From Mangrovibacterium marinum (GTDB taxonomy: Bacteria > Bacteroidota > Bacteroidia > Bacteroidales > Prolixibacteraceae): a DNA stretch of 53,338 bases. A program made the position numbers and the translations under genes. The stretch lies in assembly GCF_003046625.1 (NCBI RefSeq), contig NZ_QAAD01000024.1, positions 1-53,338 of the forward strand, written 5' to 3'. Every line of letters begins with the position of its first letter. Positions within the stretch are counted from its first letter, which is position 1. Below the pieces are notes generated by a model. It made no database searches. It was not told the origin of the DNA and worked only from the letters and a program-made list of their open reading frames with translations. Positions 44,704 to 53,300 of this stretch are shown here, piece by piece.

Positions 44704-45579
44704 ATGAAAACGAATGTTTTAATGCTGGATACCTTAAAGGGAATGAAAAGTCTGATTTTTTCGGCCTTCTTGTTGAGTAACCGGCAAAAGCGTAAACTTC
44801 GGATTGTCTATCTCGAAGATTTTAACTGGGTGAGCAGTGCCAACTATCTGGGCATAACTCCCGCGAGCCTGGGGGCAGGCATGGAGTTGGCCGAGTCGCA
44901 AATTCGAAGCGACTATCAGAAGGCTGCCTCCGAAATCCGGCGTGTTTTAGATGAATATCTGTCTGAACACAGTGAGCATGTGCCGTACTCGTACGAGCTG
45001 CGGGAGCACAACCGGCTGGAATATATCGAGGAGCTTCTGGTTGACGACCCGGAAATGCTGTTGCTGGTTAGCAATTATAGCAGTGTTTCGAGTACCGCTG
45101 GCGGAGCTGTTCATTACCCGAATATTCTCGATAAAGTAGCCTGCCCGGTACTGGTTGTCCCCGATGATCAGACCTTTGATAGCTTTGGTAATTTGTTGTA
45201 TGCCACGGCGCTTCATCGCGAGGATATTGACGCTATTGGCAGTTTGGTCGAGTTGTTTGGCGATGCTGTTGCGCCTAAGTTGACTGTTTTTCATCATCAT
45301 CCTGACGATGATTTTGAGCATCAGATGAAGTGGCTTGGCTTTCAGGCGATGGTGACGGAGGCGGTACCTCAGGTAACGCCCCAATTTCATCTGGCAAAAG
45401 GCAAGGATCTCGATGCCGAGCTGGAGGACTTTGTCCGGGGTGGCGACTTCGACCTGCTTGCAGCCTTGAAGGAACGAAAGGGTTTCTTTGCCGATTTGTT
45501 TGGCAGCTCGCATACGCACGAGTTGATTCGGCACTTTAATAAACCAGTGTTGGTGTATCACGAAAAGCAGAACGAATAG
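44704..45579 (+). CDS. Tandem universal stress protein-like protein
   Basis: A 291-residue protein with two UspA-like halves. The first half ends with CPVLVVPDD (residues ~148-156) and the second with NKPVLVYHE at the C-terminus, the usual last strand of each Usp domain. Each half has the alternating helix/strand pattern. The ATP-binding G-x2-G-x9-G-S/T loop is degenerate: GSSHTHELIRHFNKPVL is only a partial match and the first half has NYSSVSSTAGGAVHY. It stands alone. Role in stress is by family only. Confidence 0.8.
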   Translation: MKTNVLMLDTLKGMKSLIFSAFLLSNRQKRKLRIVYLEDFNWVSSANYLGITPASLGAGMELAESQIRSDYQKAASEIRRVLDEYLSEHSEHVPYSYELREHNRLEYIEELLVDDPEMLLLVSNYSSVSSTAGGAVHYPNILDKVACPVLVVPDDQTFDSFGNLLYATALHREDIDAIGSLVELFGDAVAPKLTVFHHHPDDDFEHQMKWLGFQAMVTEAVPQVTPQFHLAKGKDLDAELEDFVRGGDFDLLAALKERKGFFADLFGSSHTHELIRHFNKPVLVYHEKQNE

Positions 45580-45659
45580 CGGCGGATGTGTCAGTGGCTG
45601 AGCTCTGATGTTTTGGGCTGCCCGGCCTGTTTCTGTCTTCTCCCGAAGGCCGGAGCAGG

Positions 45660-45691
45660 CCGTGTTGTTGCATGATCGCGTAACAACACGG
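45660..45691. repeat. Perfect 10-base inverted repeat
   Basis: CCGTGTTGTT at 45660-45669 and AACAACACGG at 45682-45691 with a twelve-base loop. It may terminate or regulate the Usp transcript; there is no T-run directly after it. A second pair, CGGCCTG (45623-45629) with CAGGCCG (45656-45662), shares bases with its left arm, so the two hairpins would exclude each other. Confidence 0.6.
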
Positions 45692-45917
45692 CGGATGCTT
45701 GCTTTTCTCGAATATCGGTGCGTGAAAATATTGGGCATTGGCGGGCCGATGACGATTGTGCGGCCCGTACGCTCAGGGCCGGATGGTTTCGGGCTGGCCG
45801 GAAACTTGCGCAGGTTGTTCCACCGAGCTGCTTTCCGGAAACAGATCGTATTTTTTTCAACGTATTCCCATTAGTTATTGACATTCGCTTTTAAAATTTC
45901 CACACTTTTGCTTTCTT

Positions 45918-45925
45918 TATATTTG
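45918..45925 (+). promoter_or_regulatory. TAnnTTTG box of the parE operon
   Basis: TATATTTG, full -7 match, with eight bases to the ATG at 45934. The expected start of transcription falls close to or at the start codon; the second ATG at 45946 could serve if the first is too near the RNA end. Confidence 0.55.
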
Positions 45926-45933
45926 CGATAAAT

Positions 45934-47778
45934 ATGAACGAAATTATGACTCCAAGGTACGACGAAGGATCCATTAAAACCTTAGACTGGCAAGAACACA
46001 TCCGCAAACGCCCCGGGATGTATATCGGAAAATTGGGTGATGGCTCGGCAAGCGACGACGGCATTTACGTGTTGCTCAAAGAAGTTGTCGATAACTCGAT
46101 TGATGAGTTTATGATGGGCTTTGGGAAAAAGATCGAAGTGAAAGTTTCCAACGAGCTTGTAAGCATCCGCGACTATGGGAGAGGAATTCCGCTGGGCAAG
46201 CTAAAGGATGTTGCATCGAAGATGAATACCGGTGCCAAGTACGACTCTGAAGTTTTTAAGAAATCGGTAGGACTGAACGGAGTCGGTATCAAGGCGGTCA
46301 ATGCCCTGTCGAGCACATTTAATATCAAAGCTTTTCGCGAGGGCGAAGTCAAGGAGATCATCTTTTCGAAAGGTGAAGTGGTTGAGGAGAAGCAGATTGT
46401 GCAGTCCGACCAGGCCAACGGAACGGAGGTGAACTTTATCCCCGATGGTGATATCTTCCGCAACTATCGTTTTCGGAACGATTATGTGGAAAACATGATG
46501 AAAAACTATTCTTTTCTGAATGCAGGGCTGACCATCTATTGCAATGGCGACCGCTATCAGAGTAAGAATGGCTTGAAGGATCTGCTGGAGGAAAACCTGA
46601 ATACCGACCCGCTGTATCCGGTTATTCATCTGAAGGGTGAAGATATTGAAGTAGCACTAACCCATGGAAATCAATATGGCGAGGACTATTATTCGTTTGT
46701 AAACGGGCAGCATACCACGCAGGGTGGTACGCACCTGGTGGCTTTTCGCGAGGCATTGGTCAAAACCATCCGCGAGTTTTATAAGAAGGATTTCGATCCT
46801 TCCGACATTCGGGCTTCTATTATTGCGGCTATCTCCATAAAGGTTGAAGAGCCGGTTTTTGAATCGCAAACCAAAACCAAGCTGGGCTCCCGCGATATTG
46901 GCCCCGACGGGCCTTCGGTGCGCAACCACGTGGTGAACTTTGTGCAGAAAGAACTGGATAACTACCTGCATAAAAACGCCGAGGTTGCCGAGGTGTTGCT
47001 GCGCCGGATTCAGGAATCCGAGCGGGAGCGCAAAGCGATCTCCGGAATTAAGAAACTGGCTAAGCAGCGCGCCAAAAAAGTAAGCCTGCACAACCGCAAG
47101 CTGCGCGACTGCCGGGTGCACTTCAACTCATCGAAAGAGAATCGGGTTGATTCGAGCATCTTTATCACCGAGGGTGATTCGGCCAGTGGTTCCATCACCA
47201 AGTCGCGCGATGTGAATACGCAGGCTGTCTTCAGCCTGAAGGGAAAACCGCTGAACACTTATGGGCTGACCAAAAAAGTGGTGTACGAAAACGAGGAGTT
47301 TAACCTCTTGCAGGCGGCGCTGAACATTGAGGAAAGCCTGGACGACCTGCGTTACAATAAGGTGATTATTGCCACCGATGCCGATGTTGACGGGATGCAT
47401 ATCCGCTTGTTGCTGATTACCTTTTTCCTGCAGTTTTTCCCCGAGTTGGTCAAAAAAGGACATCTGTATATTTTGCAAACCCCCTTGTTCCGGGTGCGGA
47501 ATAAAAAGAAAACATACTATTGTTATACCGACGAAGAACGGATTGCGGCCATTGCCGACTGCGGTAAGGCGGCCGAGATTACCCGATTTAAAGGATTGGG
47601 GGAAATCTCGCCCGATGAGTTTAAAAACTTTATCGGCCCTGAAATACGACTCGAGCCTGTTGTGATGAAAAAACACGAGTCGGTATCGCAAATGCTGGAG
47701 TTCTATATGGGCAAAAATACACCGCAGCGGCAGGAATTTATCATCGACAACCTGTATGTTGAGAAAGATGAAGTTTAA
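45934..47778 (+). CDS. parE: DNA topoisomerase IV subunit B (ATPase)
   Basis: ATPase subunit of the type IIA topoisomerase that unlinks daughter chromosomes. The GHKL domain shows [16 protein letters not shown] and [12 protein letters not shown], the transducer region follows, and the TOPRIM domain has [11 protein letters not shown] and [12 protein letters not shown]. At 614 residues it lacks the extra domain of long GyrB proteins. Next to the ParC subunit it is taken as ParE and not GyrB. The ATG at 45934 is the first; ATG at 45946 (MTPRYDEG) is an alternative. Confidence 0.94.
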   Translation: MNEIMTPRYDEGSIKTLDWQEHIRKRPGMYIGKLGDGSASDDGIYVLLKEVVDNSIDEFMMGFGKKIEVKVSNELVSIRDYGRGIPLGKLKDVASKMNTGAKYDSEVFKKSVGLNGVGIKAVNALSSTFNIKAFREGEVKEIIFSKGEVVEEKQIVQSDQANGTEVNFIPDGDIFRNYRFRNDYVENMMKNYSFLNAGLTIYCNGDRYQSKNGLKDLLEENLNTDPLYPVIHLKGEDIEVALTHGNQYGEDYYSFVNGQHTTQGGTHLVAFREALVKTIREFYKKDFDPSDIRASIIAAISIKVEEPVFESQTKTKLGSRDIGPDGPSVRNHVVNFVQKELDNYLHKNAEVAEVLLRRIQESERERKAISGIKKLAKQRAKKVSLHNRKLRDCRVHFNSSKENRVDSSIFITEGDSASGSITKSRDVNTQAVFSLKGKPLNTYGLTKKVVYENEEFNLLQAALNIEESLDDLRYNKVIIATDADVDGMHIRLLLITFFLQFFPELVKKGHLYILQTPLFRVRNKKKTYYCYTDEERIAAIADCGKAAEITRFKGLGEISPDEFKNFIGPEIRLEPVVMKKHESVSQMLEFYMGKNTPQRQEFIIDNLYVEKDEV

Positions 47779-47802
47779 CCGAAACATTTAAATGGATTTA
47801 AG

Positions 47803-50439
47803 GTGAGCGAAGAGATTATTAAAGCAGATCAATCCGGATCTGAAAAAGACGATAATATCACGTATCTGTCGGGAATGTACCAAAATTGGTTTCTCGACTA
47901 TGCGTCCTATGTTATTTTGGAACGGGCAGTGCCCTATGTTAATGATGGTTTGAAGCCGGTGCAGCGGCGTATTTTGCATGCCATGCGAGAGATGGATGAT
48001 GGTCGTTACAACAAGGTGGCCAACATTATTGGTCAAACCATGATGTATCACCCGCACGGCGATGCGTCAATCGGTGATGCGCTGGTGCAGCTTGGTCAAA
48101 AAGACTTGTTGGTTGACAGCCAGGGAAACTGGGGAAACATCTTAACCGGCGATGGCGCGGCAGCCCCCCGTTATATTGAGGCCCGCTTGTCGAAATTTGC
48201 GCTCGATGTGGTTTTCAACCCTAAAACCACTAACTGGAAATTATCCTACGATGGCCGTAACCGCGAGCCGGTAACCTTGCCGGTTAAGTTTCCGCTCTTG
48301 TTGGCACAAGGGGTTGAAGGCATTGCTGTTGGTCTGGCATCGAAGATTTTGCCGCACAACTTCATTGAGCTGATCGATGCCTCCATCGCCTATCTGGAAG
48401 GGGAAGAGTTTGAGTTGTATCCCGATTTCCCGACCGGAGGATCGGTGGATGTGTCGAAATACAACGACGGTCTGCGCGGCGGCGTGGTGAAGGTGCGGGC
48501 AAAGGTTGAAAAACAGGATAACAAGACCCTCGTTATCACGGAACTTCCTTACGGGAAGACAACAAGCACGCTGATCGAGTCGATCATCAAAGCCAACGAT
48601 AAAGGGAAAATCAAGATTAAGCATATCGACGATAACACCTCCGACAAGGTGGAGATTCTGGTGCATCTGGCAGCCGGTGTGTCTTCCGACAAAACCATCG
48701 ATGCCTTATATGCTTTTACCGATTGCGAGGTTTCTATTTCGCCCAATTCCTGTGTTATTGAAGATGATAAGCCCTTGTTTTTGGGCGTTAGCGAGATTCT
48801 GATCCGGAACACCAATCAGACCGTTTCGCTGCTTAAGCTGGAGCTCGAGATTCGCAAGGGCGAGTTGCTCGATGCCCTGCATTTTGCCTCGCTGGAGAAA
48901 ATCTTCATCGAGGAGCGGATCTACAAGGACAAGGAATTTGAACAGGCGGAGAATATGGATGAAGCGGTTGCTCATATCGATAAGCGCCTGGAACCCTGGA
49001 AGCCTAAACTTGTTCGCGAAGTGGCCCGCGAGGATATCCTGAAACTGATGGAGATCCGCATGGCGCGCATTTTGAAATTTAATACCGACAAAGCGAATGA
49101 CCACATTCAGTCCATAGAGGAAGAAATTAAGGAAATAGACTATAATATTGAGCATATTATTCCTTTCAGCATAGCTTATTATGAGCGTATTAACGCAAAG
49201 TACGGAAAGGGTAAGGAGCGGAAAACCGAGTTGCGAAGTTTCGAAAATATTGTGGCTACCAAGGTGGTTGTGGCCAACGAAAAGTTATACCTCGATCGGG
49301 AAGAGGGCTTCATGGGTACAAGTCTGAAAAAGGCCGAATATATTTGCGATTGTTCCGATATTGACGATATAATTGTATTCCGCAAAGATGGAACCTACTT
49401 TATTACCAAGGTGAGCGATAAGGCTTTTATTGGTAAAAACATCCAGCATCTGGCGGTCTTTAAGAAGAATGATAAGCGCACGATTTACAATGTGGTGTAC
49501 CGCGATGGGAAGCAGGGCTATTTTTACATGAAGCGCTTTGCCGTCACCGGTGTTACCCGCGATAAGGAGTACGATGTCACCAAAGGCACGCCGGGCTCCA
49601 AAGTGTGGTATTTCAGTGCCAACCCCAATGGCGAAGCCGAGATTTTAAAGGTAACCCTGAAACCTAAAGCACGTCTGAAACGCATGATGTATGAAGTGGA
49701 CATGGGTGATCTGGCCATCAAGGGGCGCGGTGCCATGGGCAATATTCTCACCAAATACGAATTGCATAAAATTGTGCTTAAAGAAAAGGGAGTCTCGACC
49801 CTTGGCGGGCGCAAAATATGGTTCGACACCGATGTGTTGCGCTTGAATTCCGATGGGCGTGGTAAATATCTGGGCGAGTTCCAGGGGGATGATCAGATTC
49901 TGGTTTTGTTTAGGAACGGCGATTATCAACTCTATAATTTCGACCTGAGCAATCACTTCGATCAGGACATCCTGACGATCGAGAAGTTTGATGCCGATAA
50001 AATTCTGTCGGCAGTGTATTATGATGCCGATCAGGAATACTATTACGTGAAACGTTTCCAGATTGACGATGTACAGGGAAAACGGGTGAGCTTTATTGGC
50101 GAGAACGAGCACAGCCGGCTAATTAGTGTAACTTGGGTGCATTATCCGCGTTTGCAAATTACTTTTGGCGGTAAAAATGCGGAGCGGGATGCTGAGATTG
50201 TTGAGGTGGCCGAGTTTATCGGCGTCAAGTCGCATAAGGCCCGGGGTAAGCGATTAACCAACTATGAGGTTGAAAACATTACCGAGATCGAGCCGATTGT
50301 GAAAGATGAAGACGAACACAATGAGCCTTTGGCAGATGAGCCGGAACCTGATCCGAATGATGATGTTCCGTTTGAAATTAACCGGAAGAAGAAAGGTGAT
50401 GATGAAGAAGATGATAAAAACCAAATGTCGCTGTTTTAA
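47803..50439 (+). CDS. parC: DNA topoisomerase IV subunit A
   Basis: DNA-cutting subunit. The active-site tyrosine is Y124 in APRYIEARLSKFA, and the N-terminal breakage-reunion domain has the expected YVNDGLKPVQRRIL and HPHGDASIGDALV. The C-terminal domain (~500-820) has blades but no GyrA box (QRRGGKG), which points to ParC over GyrA. It starts with GTG at 47803; the nearby ATG at 47792 is out of frame. The tail from ~830 is very acidic, then a KKKGDDEED stretch, and ends QMSLF, close to the beta-clamp motif QL(S/D)LF. It is 24 bases after parE and next to aroK. Confidence 0.94.
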   Translation: MSEEIIKADQSGSEKDDNITYLSGMYQNWFLDYASYVILERAVPYVNDGLKPVQRRILHAMREMDDGRYNKVANIIGQTMMYHPHGDASIGDALVQLGQKDLLVDSQGNWGNILTGDGAAAPRYIEARLSKFALDVVFNPKTTNWKLSYDGRNREPVTLPVKFPLLLAQGVEGIAVGLASKILPHNFIELIDASIAYLEGEEFELYPDFPTGGSVDVSKYNDGLRGGVVKVRAKVEKQDNKTLVITELPYGKTTSTLIESIIKANDKGKIKIKHIDDNTSDKVEILVHLAAGVSSDKTIDALYAFTDCEVSISPNSCVIEDDKPLFLGVSEILIRNTNQTVSLLKLELEIRKGELLDALHFASLEKIFIEERIYKDKEFEQAENMDEAVAHIDKRLEPWKPKLVREVAREDILKLMEIRMARILKFNTDKANDHIQSIEEEIKEIDYNIEHIIPFSIAYYERINAKYGKGKERKTELRSFENIVATKVVVANEKLYLDREEGFMGTSLKKAEYICDCSDIDDIIVFRKDGTYFITKVSDKAFIGKNIQHLAVFKKNDKRTIYNVVYRDGKQGYFYMKRFAVTGVTRDKEYDVTKGTPGSKVWYFSANPNGEAEILKVTLKPKARLKRMMYEVDMGDLAIKGRGAMGNILTKYELHKIVLKEKGVSTLGGRKIWFDTDVLRLNSDGRGKYLGEFQGDDQILVLFRNGDYQLYNFDLSNHFDQDILTIEKFDADKILSAVYYDADQEYYYVKRFQIDDVQGKRVSFIGENEHSRLISVTWVHYPRLQITFGGKNAERDAEIVEVAEFIGVKSHKARGKRLTNYEVENITEIEPIVKDEDEHNEPLADEPEPDPNDDVPFEINRKKKGDDEEDDKNQMSLF

Positions 50440-50949
50440 ATGAGAATCTATTTAATTGGCTATATGGCTTGTGGCAAAACAACCCTGGGGAAGGAGTTGG
50501 CCCATAAATTGGGATTGTCGTTTCTGGATCTGGATAAATATCTGGAAAAAAAGTACTTTAAAACAATCCCCCGGATCTTTGAAGAGGAGGGTGAAGGTGG
50601 ATTTCGGGAGAAGGAACGCGCTTGTTTGCACGATGTTTCCGATTTTGAGGATGTTGTGATTGCAACCGGTGGCGGAGCACCTTGCTTTTTCGATAATGTA
50701 CAGCTGATGAATCAAACGGGAACCTGCATCTTCTTGGATGTTGACCCGGAGGAGCTCGCCGACCGCCTGATGACGTCGAAAACGGAACGTCCGCTGGTGA
50801 AGGACAAAACGCCCGAAGAGTTGGTGGGCTTTATTGAAGGCATGTTGGAAAAACGGCGACCTTTCTACGAGCAGGCTGAATATTGTATTACCGGATCGAA
50901 GATTACGGTGGAAGAATTATTATCGCGGATAGAATTTGAACATGAGTAA
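50440..50949 (+). CDS. aroK: Shikimate kinase
   Basis: Phosphorylates shikimate at the 3-OH with ATP in the aromatic pathway. The P-loop is GYMACGKTTLGK near residue 7, the shikimate-binding DLDKYLEK region follows, and the FREKERA and ATGGGAPCF segments (substrate arginine and glycine loop) are complete. The LID arginine lies in TERPLVKD. Length 169 is typical. It starts immediately after the parC stop (TAAATG), so it is coupled to the topoisomerase genes; the reason is unclear. Confidence 0.95.
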   Translation: MRIYLIGYMACGKTTLGKELAHKLGLSFLDLDKYLEKKYFKTIPRIFEEEGEGGFREKERACLHDVSDFEDVVIATGGGAPCFFDNVQLMNQTGTCIFLDVDPEELADRLMTSKTERPLVKDKTPEELVGFIEGMLEKRRPFYEQAEYCITGSKITVEELLSRIEFEHE

Positions 50950-51706
50950 ACTCGAAGTATGTGCACTGGCCTCCGGTAGTAACGGCAATTGCTACTATAT
51001 TGGTAACGACAAGGAAGCCTTGCTGGTCGATGCCGGTCTGTCGGCCCGTCAGTTGCAGCTTCGCTTCTTGGAAAAGCAGATCGACGAACGTAAGATCAAA
51101 GCCATTCTGATAACTCATGAGCATGCCGATCATGCCCGTGGTTCGCGGGTCCTGAGCAAGCGCCTGCAAATACCGGTGTACATCACCAAGAAAACTTTCC
51201 TGGCTCTGAGTAAGGCTAATCGGCCGGCTGACGTGCGTTGGTTCGAGCCCAACGAGCCATTTGTTTTAGGTAAGTTCGAGGTTTTTCCTTTTGCCAAGCA
51301 GCACGATGCGGCCGATGCCTGTTCGTTTCGGGTGGCTTATGCCGGTAAGCACGTTGGGGTGATGACTGATATTGGGGAGGCTTGTGCATTGGTGCAGCAG
51401 CATTTTGCCCAATGTCATGCCGTTTTTCTGGAGAGTAACTACGATGATGAAATGCTCCAAAATGGCCCTTATCCGTACTATCTGAAAGAACGCGTAGCTT
51501 CCAGTCAGGGACATTTGTCCAATCGGCAGGCTTTTGCCCTGGCCGAGCAGTGTGGCGGAGACCAATTGCACACGATCTTTCTGAGTCACCTGTCAGGCGA
51601 AAATAACACCCCCGAGTTAGCCGATGCGGTGTTCGATCCGCTGCGTGCCCGCTTTCGGGTCGAGTTAACCTCGCGCTCTCAGCCAACAGCTTTTTTTGAG
51701 GTGTAG
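50942..51706 (+). CDS. walJ-like: Metallo-beta-lactamase-fold hydrolase, WalJ/YycJ-like
   Basis: MBL-fold enzyme of 254 residues. The metal motif is THEHADHARG (HxHxDH), with further ligands in PFAKQHDAADACSF and ESNYDDEML, and the closing H in FLSHLSGEN. The N-terminal LASGSNGNCYYI is the WalJ/YycJ mark; in Bacillus the relative lies with the WalRK system and may be a nuclease. No WalK here. I use the ATG at 50942, overlapping aroK by eight bases; a TTG at 50936 would add two residues. A terminator follows. Confidence 0.92.
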   Translation: MSKLEVCALASGSNGNCYYIGNDKEALLVDAGLSARQLQLRFLEKQIDERKIKAILITHEHADHARGSRVLSKRLQIPVYITKKTFLALSKANRPADVRWFEPNEPFVLGKFEVFPFAKQHDAADACSFRVAYAGKHVGVMTDIGEACALVQQHFAQCHAVFLESNYDDEMLQNGPYPYYLKERVASSQGHLSNRQAFALAEQCGGDQLHTIFLSHLSGENNTPELADAVFDPLRARFRVELTSRSQPTAFFEV

Positions 51707-51746
51707 CTCCCGGCAAGGACGGCTTGACAAGAAAGTTGAAAAAAAT

Positions 51747-51775
51747 AAAAAACCCGAATTTCTTCGGGTTTTAAA
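51747..51775. terminator. Bidirectional terminator between walJ-like and csp genes
   Basis: AACCCGAA (51751-51758), loop TTTC, TTCGGGTT (51763-51770), with A-run before and T-run after. Serves the parE-walJ transcript and probably also the minus-strand RRM-csp transcript. Confidence 0.85.
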
Positions 51776-51839
51776 TAAACAAAGCGTGAAAAATATCTTA
51801 ATCAGAAAAGCCGTTGCCGGCCTCTGCTTAATCTCGAAA

Positions 51840-52037
51840 TTAATCTACTTTCGTTACGTTTGTAGCAACCGGTCCTTTTTTACCTTCACCGATTTCAAAC
51901 TCAACAGTTTCGTCTGGTTCAAGGCCGGCAAAAGAGTCAGCTAATCCTGAGTGGTGAACAAAGATGTCTTTGTTTTCTTCAGTTAGGATAAAGCCATAAC
52001 CTTTGGTAGCATCGTACCATTTTACAGTTCCTTTCAT
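51840..52037 (-). CDS. csp: Cold shock protein (CspA family)
   Basis: Small OB-fold RNA chaperone of 65 residues. RNP1 is KGYGFILT and RNP2 is DIFVHHSG, both as in CspA; the start MKGTVKWYD is the usual one. The longer open frame upstream to 52169 encodes low-complexity residues from the RRM gene's other frame and is rejected. It follows the RRM gene by ten bases on the same strand. Probably cold- or growth-regulated at RNA level; the promoter is likely shared with the RRM gene. Confidence 0.95.
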   Translation of the reverse strand: MKGTVKWYDATKGYGFILTEENKDIFVHHSGLADSFAGLEPDETVEFEIGEGKKGPVATNVTKVD

Positions 52038-52047
52038 AGCAGATTGC

Positions 52048-52401
52048 TTAGTAGTTAGATCTGTAGTTGTTGTCTCTGCGACCATAGCCGCCACCGCTGT
52101 TGCCGCCGCGGTTGTTGCCGCCACGGAAACCTCCGCCAGCAGGTCTGCGGTTTTCGCGAGGTTTGTCAATAGACTCGTTAACTACCATTGTTCTTCCTTC
52201 AAGCTCAGCTCCGTTTAATTCTTCGATCGCTTTTTTAGCTTCTTCTTCATTAGCCATCTCAACAAAACCAAAGCCTTTGCTTTTACCGGTAAATTTGTCA
52301 GTAATCAATTTTACAGAGTCTAATTCACCATACTCCTCAAAGATCTCTCTCAGGTCGTCCTGAGTAAGATTGTAGTTGAGGTTTCCTACAAAAATGTTCA
52401 T
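52048..52401 (-). CDS. Glycine-rich RNA-recognition-motif protein
   Basis: RNA-binding protein with one RRM (residues 1-77) and a Gly/Arg/Asn-rich tail. RNP2 is IFVGNL, RNP1 is KGFGFVEM. The tail, with RGGNNRGG-type repeats, resembles eukaryotic and cyanobacterial glycine-rich RNA proteins. I start at the ATG at 52401 (117 residues), since the start two codons earlier is TTG. A TAnnTTTG box is at 52430-52437. Common in Bacteroidota, often several copies. Coupled to csp, so both chaperones would be made together. Confidence 0.93.
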   Translation of the reverse strand: MNIFVGNLNYNLTQDDLREIFEEYGELDSVKLITDKFTGKSKGFGFVEMANEEEAKKAIEELNGAELEGRTMVVNESIDKPRENRRPAGGGFRGGNNRGGNSGGGYGRRDNNYRSNY

Positions 52402-52429
52402 AATCAATAAAAAATAAATGTGTGAGCAG

Positions 52430-52437
52430 CAAATGTA
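52430..52437 (-). promoter_or_regulatory. TAnnTTTG box of the RRM-csp operon
   Basis: Minus-strand TACATTTG, full -7 match, about 28 bases ahead of the ATG at 52401. A T-run (TTTT) about 19 bases upstream may replace the -33 TTTG. Confidence 0.55.
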
Positions 52438-52680
52438 GACTTAATTTGTACGTAAAAAAATTTATTACCGAAATAATTTCAGAATTATCTCATAATTAAC
52501 GAAAAAGACAGCTTGCAGCCCTTCTGAAGGGGGTGGGCATGAAGTGAAGGCGTCAAGGTTAATTTTACCCGTCGGAGCTGTTTGTGGCGAATGGCTCCGG
52601 GGGGCTCGGCAGGTTTCGGCGGCGGGACTTTAGAGGGCAAGGAGGGAGTTTCGCACGTTGGTGGTGCAGGGCATAAAAAA

Positions 52681-52719
52681 ACTTCATGATTCCTGGGAAT
52701 CATCAATAGGAATGAAAGG
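52681..52719. repeat. ACTTCATGATTC repeat, copy 1 (partial)
   Basis: Reads ACTTCATGATTCCTGGGAATC, then ATCAATAGGAATGAAAGG. It matches the inner part and right end of copies 2 and 3 but lacks the left ACTTTCAG arm, so it is a truncated copy. Confidence 0.7.
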
Positions 52720-52833
52720 CTAGGATTTTTCAATTATACTGTTGTCGTTGTTTTCAAAAGTTGTCGAGTTGTCGTTCCACAGCTATTCAAAACCAGTTAT
52801 TGGTCTTGCAACTTTGGGTCTCTGCGTAGTAAG

Positions 52834-52887
52834 ACTTTCAGAAAAATCCTTCATGATTCGGAGGGAATCACCAACAGGGATGAAAGT
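52834..52887. repeat. ACTTTCA...TGAAAGT repeat, copy 2
   Basis: Left arm ACTTTCA (52834-52840), right arm TGAAAGT (52881-52887). Between them lie CCTTCATGATTC and GGAATCACCAACAGG, shared with copy 3, around an inner GATTC/GAATC pair interrupted by GGAGG-type bases. Confidence 0.75.
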
Positions 52888-53095
52888 GGTGGAAGACAGC
52901 AGAAGGCATTTAAGAGAAGACGGAAGCTCGCTCGGAGCGGGACCGGCCTACTTTTTATCGATGGTGAGAGGCGAACCGGAAGCTTAGTGAATCCGGGAAG
53001 CTCCGATCCGGCAGCTGCCGGAAAGGAGATCACCCGGCCGAACTTAGCTTTCGGGAGCTGACACCTGAAGATAAAAATAAGCCTTGAATTTTCTG

Positions 53096-53125
53096 TTTAC
53101 TCTTTGCTTCAAGGCAAAGAGTAAA
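53096..53125. repeat. Strong hairpin TTTACTCTTTGC/GCAAAGAGTAAA
   Basis: A perfect twelve-base stem with a six-base loop (TTCAAG), beginning at 53096. It lies in a region with no gene and is not followed by a T-run. Similar 'TTTACTxTTTGC' hairpins are common in Bacteroidota intergenic DNA, as far as I recall. Confidence 0.75.
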
Positions 53126-53205
53126 ACCCGTCCGGTAGGACAAAAGATTCATTTTTGATCAAAAGTTGAAGCGAAGGAATAGGCTCTAAAGCGCCGGAAA
53201 AAGAG

Positions 53206-53258
53206 ACTTTCAGAAAAAACCTACATGATTCCCGGGAATCACCAACAGGAATGAAAGT
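53206..53258. repeat. ACTTTCA...TGAAAGT repeat, copy 3
   Basis: Left arm ACTTTCA (53206-53212), right arm TGAAAGT (53252-53258). In the middle, GATTCCCGGGAATC at 53227-53240 is a perfect 14-base palindrome. Most symmetrical of the three copies. Confidence 0.75.
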
Positions 53259-53300
53259 GAATTAACTTGCGGTATCTACGTACCAATAAAATTTTCTACT

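Larger units (their letters stand above)
45580..45933. other. Leader region of the topoisomerase IV operon
   Basis: No gene is supported here. Contains two overlapping inverted repeats (45623-45662 and 45660-45691) and the parE promoter box at 45918-45925. The remaining bases are AT-rich from 45846. Confidence 0.55.
52438..53300. other. Gene-poor region with palindromic repeats
   Basis: No gene is supported here. Three related copies of an interrupted palindrome are listed separately, together with a strong hairpin at 53096-53125. Short open frames of 60-82 residues lack coding character and overlap the repeats. Confidence 0.6.

Noticed and set aside
45934-50439. Gyrase GyrB/GyrA
   Set aside because: No GyrA box in the A subunit and a short B subunit; adjacent genes as in topoisomerase IV of Bacteroidota.
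52038-52169. Long N-terminus for the cold shock protein
   Set aside because: Ala/Thr-rich low complexity from another frame of the RRM gene; the family starts at MKGTVKWYD.
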